Assembly: GCA_030682755.1 (NCBI GenBank)
Contig: JAUXNR010000593.1
Coordinates: 1 to 5,093, forward strand
From: Flavobacterium sp.
GTDB lineage: Bacteria; Bacteroidota; Bacteroidia; Flavobacteriales; Flavobacteriaceae
DNA length: 5,093 nt
Direction: 5' to 3'
In this document: positions 1 to 5,093 of the stretch, one piece after another
Numbering within the stretch: position 1 is the stretch's first letter
Layout of the letters: every line of letters starts with the position of its first letter
Notes under the pieces: model-generated
Databases searched by the model: none
The model's input: only the letters and a program-made list of their open reading frames with translations
Told to the model about the DNA's origin: nothing
Translations under genes and position numbers: made by a program

Positions 1-23
1 TTTTAAATCAACTTGATAAATAA
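1..23 (+). CDS. C-terminal tail of upstream gene, possibly murE (partial)
   Basis: Only the last few codons of an upstream gene could lie here. The frame starting at base 3 reads LNQLDK and then TAA at 21-23, which would leave a 6-base gap before mraY, in keeping with the tight packing of the rest of the cluster. The other two frames also stop early (TAA at 4-6, TGA at 14-16), so the frame choice is not certain. In dcw clusters of this type the gene before mraY is normally murE, the UDP-MurNAc-tripeptide synthetase. That identity is inferred from gene order only, because six residues carry no diagnostic motif. Confidence 0.35.
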
Positions 24-29
24 AGACCT

Positions 30-1256
30 ATGTTATATTATCTGTTTGAATTCTTAGACAAATCAACAAACCTTCCGGGAACAGGAGTATTTCAATACAT
101 TACTTTTCGTTCAGGGTTGGCTGTGCTTTTGTCATTGTTAATATCTACGATTTTCGGTAAGAAAATCATCAATTTTCTCCGAAATCAACAAGTTGGTGAA
201 ACGGTAAGAGAACTTGGTCTTGAAGGTCAAACTCAAAAAGCGGGAACGCCAACAATGGGTGGTTTGATTATCATTTTGGCAACTTTAATTCCTGTTTTGT
301 TATTAGCAAAATTAGACAACATTTATATTGTTTTGTTAATTGTTACAACACTTTGGATGGGAACAATTGGATTTATTGATGATTACATCAAAATTTTCAA
401 AAAAGATAAAGAAGGATTAAAAGGAAAGTTTAAAGTAATTGGTCAAGTTGGATTAGGATTAATAGTTGGTTCTGTCTTGTATTTTCATCCGGGCGTAACC
501 GTTAGAAAAGATACGCAAAGAACAAATATTTTACAGACTGCGGAATCAGGGATTTCACAAGTGGCTTTAGAAGAAAAATCAACAGCAACCACCATTCCGT
601 TTTTTAAAAATAACGAATTTGATTATGCTGAAATAATATCCTTTTTAGGTGATGGTTTCCAGGATTATGCTTGGTTAATTTTTATACCGGTTGTCATATT
701 TATCATTACAGCCGTATCAAACGGAGCAAATTTAACAGATGGTATTGACGGATTAGCAGCAGGAACTTCGGCTATTTCTGTACTCACATTAGGCATTTTT
801 ACATTCGTTTCAGGTAATATCATTTTTTCAAATTACCTCAATATCATGTATATCCCAAACTCGGGTGAAATGACGGTTTTTATTTCGGCTTTTGTTGGAG
901 CCTTGATTGGTTTTCTGTGGTATAACAGTTATCCGGCGGCAGTATTTATGGGCGATACAGGAAGTTTAACCATTGGCGGAATCATTGCCGTTATTGCTAT
1001 TGCAATTCGAAAAGAACTTTTAATTCCGGTTATCTGTGGTATTTTCTTAGCAGAAAATTTATCAGTAGTGATGCAAGTGAGTTATTTCAAATATACCAAA
1101 AAGAAATTCGGCGAAGGAAAACGAATTTTTCTCATGTCTCCTTTGCATCATCATTATCAGAAAAAAGGATATCATGAAAGTAAGATAGTTACTCGGTTTT
1201 GGATTGTTGGAATATTGCTGGCCATTCTTTCAATTGTAACCTTAAAATTAAGATAA
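30..1256 (+). CDS. mraY: Phospho-N-acetylmuramoyl-pentapeptide-transferase MraY
   Basis: This integral membrane enzyme transfers phospho-MurNAc-pentapeptide from UDP to undecaprenyl phosphate, making lipid I on the cytoplasmic face of the inner membrane. Family motifs are clear: GTPTMGG at residues 72-78, the Asp pair D117/D118 in [18 protein letters not shown] at 234-243, FMGDTGS at 306-312 with catalytic-type D309, and the His triad 373-375 in [10 protein letters not shown]. About ten membrane segments can be drawn, near 23-43, 75-93, 97-116, 132-152, 213-230, 243-262, 281-299, 314-327, 329-350 and 388-406. The N-terminus MLYYLFEFL and the following YITFRS match the usual MraY start, which supports the ATG at 30. 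At 408 residues it is longer than the roughly 360 of E. coli MraY. The extra length lies mostly in the loop around 152-212, after the fourth membrane segment. No Shine-Dalgarno is visible before the ATG. The stop lies one base before murD, which suggests co-transcription. Identity is very secure. Confidence 0.98.
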   Translation: MLYYLFEFLDKSTNLPGTGVFQYITFRSGLAVLLSLLISTIFGKKIINFLRNQQVGETVRELGLEGQTQKAGTPTMGGLIIILATLIPVLLLAKLDNIYIVLLIVTTLWMGTIGFIDDYIKIFKKDKEGLKGKFKVIGQVGLGLIVGSVLYFHPGVTVRKDTQRTNILQTAESGISQVALEEKSTATTIPFFKNNEFDYAEIISFLGDGFQDYAWLIFIPVVIFIITAVSNGANLTDGIDGLAAGTSAISVLTLGIFTFVSGNIIFSNYLNIMYIPNSGEMTVFISAFVGALIGFLWYNSYPAAVFMGDTGSLTIGGIIAVIAIAIRKELLIPVICGIFLAENLSVVMQVSYFKYTKKKFGEGKRIFLMSPLHHHYQKKGYHESKIVTRFWIVGILLAILSIVTLKLR

Positions 1257-1257
1257 G

Positions 1258-2589
1258 ATGAGGTTGGTGATATTGGGAGGAGGCGAAAGTGGAGTTGGTA
1301 CAGCAATTCTCGGAAAGAAAAAAGGCTATGATGTTTTTCTTTCAGATTTTGGAAAAATAAAAGAAAATTATAAAGAAGTTCTAACGCTTAATGAGATTAA
1401 ATGGGAAGAGTTAAAGCATACAGAATCAAAAATTCTGAATGCAGATGTGGTCATGAAAAGTCCCGGAATACCTGATAAGGTTGAGATAGTAAAGAAACTA
1501 AAAGCTTTATCCATTCCGGTTATTTCTGAAATTGAATTTGCGTCTCAATTTACCAATGCCATAACTATTGGAATTACGGGAAGCAATGGAAAAACAACCA
1601 CAACAATGCTCACCTATCATTTGCTGAAATCAGCAGGTTTAAATGTGGGTTTGGCCGGAAATATTGGAAAGAGCTTCGCATGGCAAGTAGCAGATGAAAA
1701 TTATGAGGTTTATGTGTTGGAGTTGAGCAGTTTTCAATTGGATGGTGTCATCAATTATAAACCACATATAGCAGTAATAACAAACATAAGTCCCGATCAT
1801 TTAGATCGATACGATTATAAATATGAAAAGTATATTAATTCAAAATTTAGAATAACAAAAAATCAAACAGCTGAAGATTATTTAATCTATGATGCCGATG
1901 ATCAAGAAATACAAAACTGGCTCCTAAACAACAAAACTAATGCTCAATTGATTCCTTTTTCGCTTTTAAAAAAATACGACAAAGGAGGATTTTTAAATCA
2001 AAATACTATGGAATTATACATCAACGAAGAGGAATTTACAATGGAAACAAAAACCATTGCTTTAGAAGGAAAACATAACATAAAGAACGCAATGGCGGCT
2101 ACATCTGTAGCACAGTTAATGCGTATCAGAAAACAAACGATAAGAGAGAGTTTGTCCAACTTTCAAGGCGTTGAACATCGTTTGGAAAAAGTCCTTAAAA
2201 TTCAAAATGTATTATACATAAACGATAGTAAAGCAACCAATGTCAATGCTACCTTTTTTGCCCTGGATAGTATGAATACCCCAACGGTATGGATTGTTGG
2301 GGGTGTTGATAAAGGAAATGATTATTCTGAATTGATGCCACTTGTTCGTGAAAAAGTAAAAGCAATAATTTGTTTGGGAGTTGATAATAAAAAAATTATC
2401 GATGCCTTTGGTGATGTTGTTGATGTTATGGTAGAAGTTGGAAGCATGAATGATGCAGTTAGAACGGCTCAACGTTTAACAGAAAAAGGAGATGCAGTTT
2501 TATTATCTCCGGCATGTGCAAGTTTTGATTTATTTGAAAATTACGAAGACAGAGGACGTCAGTTCAAACAAGCAGTTAGAAATTTATAG
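1258..2589 (+). CDS. murD: UDP-N-acetylmuramoyl-L-alanine--D-glutamate ligase MurD
   Basis: MurD is a cytoplasmic ATP-dependent Mur ligase that adds D-glutamate to UDP-MurNAc-L-Ala. All three domains are visible. An N-terminal Rossmann-like UDP-substrate domain begins with LVILGGGESGVG (residues 3-14), and KSPGIP lies at 67-72. The central ATPase domain has the P-loop GITGSNGKTTT (105-115), ELSSFQL with Mg-binding-type E155, NISPDHLDRY with H181, and K196 at the position of the carbamylated lysine. The C-terminal domain has EHR (306-308), NDSKATN (322-328) and SPACASFD (417-424) followed by FENYEDRGRQF. That serine/aspartate/phenylalanine block is characteristic of MurD and separates it from MurC, MurE and MurF. 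Its 443 residues are close to the 438 of E. coli MurD. The ATG at 1258 lies one base after the mraY stop and places the glycine-rich loop right at the N-terminus, as expected. No truncation or missing key residue was seen. Confidence 0.98.
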   Translation: MRLVILGGGESGVGTAILGKKKGYDVFLSDFGKIKENYKEVLTLNEIKWEELKHTESKILNADVVMKSPGIPDKVEIVKKLKALSIPVISEIEFASQFTNAITIGITGSNGKTTTTMLTYHLLKSAGLNVGLAGNIGKSFAWQVADENYEVYVLELSSFQLDGVINYKPHIAVITNISPDHLDRYDYKYEKYINSKFRITKNQTAEDYLIYDADDQEIQNWLLNNKTNAQLIPFSLLKKYDKGGFLNQNTMELYINEEEFTMETKTIALEGKHNIKNAMAATSVAQLMRIRKQTIRESLSNFQGVEHRLEKVLKIQNVLYINDSKATNVNATFFALDSMNTPTVWIVGGVDKGNDYSELMPLVREKVKAIICLGVDNKKIIDAFGDVVDVMVEVGSMNDAVRTAQRLTEKGDAVLLSPACASFDLFENYEDRGRQFKQAVRNL

Positions 2590-2604
2590 TCATTTTTATA
2601 AATT

Positions 2605-3912
2605 ATGAAAACAATTTTAAAACACATAAAAGGAGATAAAGTTATTTGGGCATTAGTTGCTCTTTTGGCTCTGTTTTCGTTTATGCCTGTTTTTAGTGCG
2701 AGTAGTAATTTAGCTTATGCCGGACATGGCACCGGAAACACTCTGGGTTATTTGGTAAAACATTTAATTCATGTGTCATTAGGATTTTTTGTGATTTATC
2801 AAATTCATCGCATTCCGTATCATTATTACCGAAGTATTTCTCGGTTTTTGTTGCCTTTTATTTGGATTTTATTGGCTTATACGTTGTTTTTTGGAGTAGA
2901 AAAAGGAAATGCAAGACGCTGGGTTGAAATTGGTGGAATCTCATTACAACCCTCCACTTTTGCATTCATCATTCTAATGGTTTTTGTGGCTCGCTATCTG
3001 TCAAAAACACATAAAGAACCCATCACTTTTAAGTCTTCATTTATTGACTTGTGGATTCCTGTCGGATTAACATTAGCGTTAATACTACCGGCCAATTTTT
3101 CTACCGCGGCTTTTATGTTTGTCATGGTTTCCATGTTGGTTTTTATTGGAAAATATCCTCTTAAATACCTCGGAATAATTTTAGCTTCGGGTTTGTTGCT
3201 TCTTATTTCGTTTGTTGGAGTTGCCAAGGTTTTAAAAGCGGTTAATCCTGATAAAGTGCCTGGAGTTTTTAATCGTGTGGAGACTTGGGAAAATAGAATT
3301 TCAAGATATTCAGATGATACTGCAAAAGATCCGGATGAGGTCTATCAAATTGAACGGGCCAAAACCGCCATTGCAACAGGTGGAATTTATGGATTAGGTC
3401 CCGGAAAAAGCGTGCAGAAAAATTTCTTACCACAGTCATCTTCAGATTTTATTTATGCGGTTATTGTGGAAGAATTTGGTTTAGTTGGCGGTTTTGTAAT
3501 CATAGGAATTTATTTATTGCTTCTGTTTAGAATAGTGGTAACTGCTCAAAAAGCAAACACACTTTTTGGAAGATTAGTGGTTATTGGGCTCGGCTTCCCA
3601 ATAGTTTTTCAGGCCATGATAAACATGGGAGTTGCCGTTGAATTGTTGCCAACAACCGGTCAGACATTACCATTAATCAGTAGCGGAGGAAGTTCCATCT
3701 GGGTTACTTGTTTAGCTATTGGAATCATTTTAAATGTAACCAAAAAAGAAGAGGAGATTGCTGCTGAAAATGCAGATAAAGCGAAAAGAGATGCTGCTCT
3801 TCAAAAATTGATTGAAAAGCAGATAAAAGATGATGAAGCATCTGAATCTATAAAAGAAGGTGAGGATTATTCCATTGAAGATAATCCGATGAATGCCGTT
3901 TTAAGCAAATAG
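2605..3912 (+). CDS. ftsW: Septal SEDS peptidoglycan glycosyltransferase FtsW
   Basis: This SEDS-family polytopic membrane protein polymerises lipid II into septal glycan strands with a partner class B PBP (FtsI). About ten membrane segments are visible, near 13-31, 49-67, 79-96, 115-131, 146-163, 165-181, 187-208, 284-309, 322-345 and 363-378. SEDS hallmarks are [15 protein letters not shown] (103-117), [18 protein letters not shown] (260-277), [13 protein letters not shown] (280-292) with D281 at the position of the proposed catalytic aspartate (D297 in E. coli FtsW), and [17 protein letters not shown] (348-364). FtsW rather than RodA is preferred because of its place between murD and murG. 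The usual QPSEFAK is QPSTFAF here, and the lysine before GLTLPLIS in E. coli (K370) is T351. Both look like lineage variants. A charged, probably helical cytoplasmic tail covers 379-435. The 15-base gap after murD is A/T-rich with no Shine-Dalgarno; an AGGAGA-like string just inside the gene encodes residues and is not its ribosome site. Confidence 0.96.
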   Translation: MKTILKHIKGDKVIWALVALLALFSFMPVFSASSNLAYAGHGTGNTLGYLVKHLIHVSLGFFVIYQIHRIPYHYYRSISRFLLPFIWILLAYTLFFGVEKGNARRWVEIGGISLQPSTFAFIILMVFVARYLSKTHKEPITFKSSFIDLWIPVGLTLALILPANFSTAAFMFVMVSMLVFIGKYPLKYLGIILASGLLLLISFVGVAKVLKAVNPDKVPGVFNRVETWENRISRYSDDTAKDPDEVYQIERAKTAIATGGIYGLGPGKSVQKNFLPQSSSDFIYAVIVEEFGLVGGFVIIGIYLLLLFRIVVTAQKANTLFGRLVVIGLGFPIVFQAMINMGVAVELLPTTGQTLPLISSGGSSIWVTCLAIGIILNVTKKEEEIAAENADKAKRDAALQKLIEKQIKDDEASESIKEGEDYSIEDNPMNAVLSK

Positions 3913-3913
3913 A

Positions 3914-5005
3914 ATGAAAAAGCTAAAATTCATATTAAGTGGTGGCGGAACGGGTGGACATATCTATCCGGCAATTGCTATTGCAGATGAATTAAAGTTA
4001 AAATATCCTGATGCTGAGATTTTGTTTGTGGGAGCAAAAGATAAAATGGAAATGCAAAAAGTGCCACAAGCAGGTTATGAAATTAAAGGTTTGTGGATTT
4101 CAGGAATTCAAAGAAAAATTACATTTGATAATGTGTTGTTTCCCTTAAAACTTTCACAAAGCTTGATTAGGTCTATGAGAATTGTGAGAGACTTTAAACC
4201 AGATGTAGTTATCGGAACCGGCGGATTTGCTTCGGGTCCACTTTTAAAAGCAGCATCAATTTTTGGCATTCCAACAGTGTTGCAAGAGCAAAATTCATAT
4301 CCGGGAATTACAAATAAGTGGCTAAGTAAAAAAGCAAATAAAATTTGTGTTGCTTATGAAAATTTAGAACGTTTTTTCCCAAAAGATAAAATTGTTTTAA
4401 CGGGTAATCCGGTTCGTCAGGATTTGATTTCTATAGAAGGAAAGAAAGCAGAAGCAATCAATTATTTTTCATTAGATCCATCCAAAAAGACCGTTTTAAT
4501 TTTAGGCGGAAGTTTAGGAGCCAAACGAATTAATCAGCTAATTGCGAATGAAATTGAGGCTATTTTAGAACATGATGTACAGGTTTTTTGGCAATGCGGA
4601 AAGTTGTATTTTGAAGAATACAAGCATTTTAATGACAAACCAAATGTTACTGTTGTTGCATTCATTGACCGTATGGATTTGATTTATGCTGCTACAGACT
4701 TTGTCATTTCAAGAGCCGGAGCTTCCTCTGTTTCAGAATTATGTTTGGTGGGTAAGCCGGTGATTTTTATTCCGTCTCCAAATGTAGCAGAAGATCATCA
4801 AACAAAAAACGCAAAAGCAATTGCAGACAAACAAGGAGCTTTGTTAATTAGTGAAAAAAGTTTGGAAACAGAATTTTTAAAACAATTTAATTCTCTTGTT
4901 TCAGATGAAGTATTACAAAAGGAATTGAGTCAAAATTGCAGAAAATTAGCAAGACCAAATGCAACGCAAGATATTGTGGCAGAAATAATAAAATTGATAA
5001 AATAG
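3914..5005 (+). CDS. murG: UDP-GlcNAc:lipid I N-acetylglucosaminyltransferase MurG
   Basis: MurG is a GT-B fold (family GT28) peripheral membrane enzyme on the cytoplasmic face. It transfers GlcNAc from UDP-GlcNAc to lipid I, giving lipid II, the substrate used by FtsW. The N-terminal acceptor domain shows the glycine-rich loop [12 protein letters not shown] (residues 9-20, H16), a second one, GTGGFASGP (101-109), and QEQNSYPG (124-131), where E. coli has HEQN. GNPVR (164-168) marks the junction to the C-terminal donor domain. That domain has the third glycine loop GGSLGA (198-203), [11 protein letters not shown] (266-276) with E275 at the UDP-GlcNAc ribose-contact position, and EDHQTKNA (293-300). 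The length of 363 residues is normal (E. coli 355). The ATG at 3914 lies one base after the ftsW stop and starts [15 protein letters not shown], the usual N-terminus, so the start is secure. There is no clear Shine-Dalgarno. Translational coupling to ftsW is plausible but inferred from spacing only. Confidence 0.98.
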   Translation: MKKLKFILSGGGTGGHIYPAIAIADELKLKYPDAEILFVGAKDKMEMQKVPQAGYEIKGLWISGIQRKITFDNVLFPLKLSQSLIRSMRIVRDFKPDVVIGTGGFASGPLLKAASIFGIPTVLQEQNSYPGITNKWLSKKANKICVAYENLERFFPKDKIVLTGNPVRQDLISIEGKKAEAINYFSLDPSKKTVLILGGSLGAKRINQLIANEIEAILEHDVQVFWQCGKLYFEEYKHFNDKPNVTVVAFIDRMDLIYAATDFVISRAGASSVSELCLVGKPVIFIPSPNVAEDHQTKNAKAIADKQGALLISEKSLETEFLKQFNSLVSDEVLQKELSQNCRKLARPNATQDIVAEIIKLIK

Positions 5006-5031
5006 TTTTAGCAAAGCCATTAAAATATAAA

Positions 5032-5093
5032 ATGAATCTAAATCAAATACATAACATTTTTTTCATAGGCATCGGAGGAATCGGGATGAGTGC
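5032..5093 (+). CDS. murC: UDP-N-acetylmuramate--L-alanine ligase MurC (N-terminal part, cut by window end)
   Basis: Only the first 20 codons are present, and the reading frame is open to the right edge. The translation begins MNLNQIHNIFF and continues into IGIGGIGMS, a Rossmann-type GxGGxG loop (residues 13-18) typical of the MurC N-terminal UDP-binding domain. MurC ligates L-alanine to UDP-MurNAc, the step before MurD. Following murG is its standard dcw position. It is separated from murG by 26 A/T-rich bases (5006-5031) that hold no recognisable promoter, terminator or Shine-Dalgarno, so it probably belongs to the same transcript. The ATP-binding and C-terminal domains lie outside the window, so intactness cannot be judged. 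Confidence 0.9.
   Translation, partial: MNLNQIHNIFFIGIGGIGMS

Noticed and set aside
1972..1978. Run of A within murD, considered as a frameshift site
   Set aside because: The murD frame is continuous through it, and both flanking domains carry the expected motifs in the same frame.
1981..2010. AAAGGAGG string followed by an in-frame ATG at 2008, a possible internal start in murD
   Set aside because: The spacing to the ATG is about 19 bases, too long for a normal ribosome site. A product starting at M251 would lack the P-loop and substrate domains. Such strings arise from Lys-Gly-Gly codons.
2212..2472. An 86-codon open frame on the minus strand inside murD
   Set aside because: It lies wholly antisense to the conserved C-terminal domain of MurD. 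Its translation is rich in N, I, F and Y with no recognisable motif, as expected of a shadow frame in AT-rich DNA.
2994..3227. A 77-codon open frame on the minus strand inside ftsW
   Set aside because: It is antisense to FtsW membrane segments, has no motif or separate upstream signal, and the sense frame is clearly the real gene.
4120..4127. TACATTTG, a match to the Bacteroidota -7 promoter consensus TAnnTTTG
   Set aside because: It is inside the murG coding region. The nearest upstream TTTG (4090-4093) is about 26 bases away, longer than the usual spacing, and a short match is expected by chance in AT-rich DNA.
5057..5063. Run of seven T, considered as a terminator tail or slippage site
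   Set aside because: There is no GC-rich hairpin before it, and it encodes the conserved IFF part of the MurC N-terminus in an unbroken frame.
1..5093. Search for a previously undescribed system, such as extra genes between the dcw members
   Set aside because: Every base apart from short gaps of 26 bases or less is accounted for by standard dcw genes. There is no inserted gene, repeat array, RNA structure or mobile element that I could support.

Overview
This window is a stretch of the dcw (division and cell wall) cluster, entirely coding on the + strand in the order [end of an upstream gene, probably murE] - mraY - murD - ftsW - murG - [start of murC]. The organism is most likely a member of the Bacteroidota, probably Flavobacteriia. 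The evidence is the AT-rich sequence, the near absence of Shine-Dalgarno sequences before the starts (A/T-rich leaders instead), a long MraY of 408 residues with an enlarged periplasmic loop, and the lineage-style motifs QEQN in MurG and [13 protein letters not shown] in FtsW. The taxonomic call is inference from sequence style. No marker gene such as rRNA is present.

Layout: bases 1-29 hold the last codons of an upstream gene and a leader of a few bases. MraY fills 30-1256, MurD 1258-2589, FtsW 2605-3912 and MurG 3914-5005. MurC begins at 5032 and runs off the right edge. The gaps are 1, 15, 1 and 26 bases, with no convincing promoter or terminator between genes, so this reads as one polycistronic operon. 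No intergenic stretch exceeds 300 bases. No RNA gene, mobile element, CRISPR array or significant repeat was seen.

The genes work together in making and using the peptidoglycan precursor. MurC and MurD add L-Ala and D-Glu to UDP-MurNAc in the cytoplasm. MraY moves the finished phospho-MurNAc-pentapeptide onto undecaprenyl phosphate to give lipid I. MurG adds GlcNAc to give lipid II. FtsW, a SEDS glycosyltransferase, polymerises lipid II at the division septum together with a class B PBP. All four complete genes look intact and functional, with their key catalytic residues present.

I looked for a novel system and found none. The remarks in Part 2 concern lineage-specific variation within well-known housekeeping enzymes, and their interest scores are set low accordingly.
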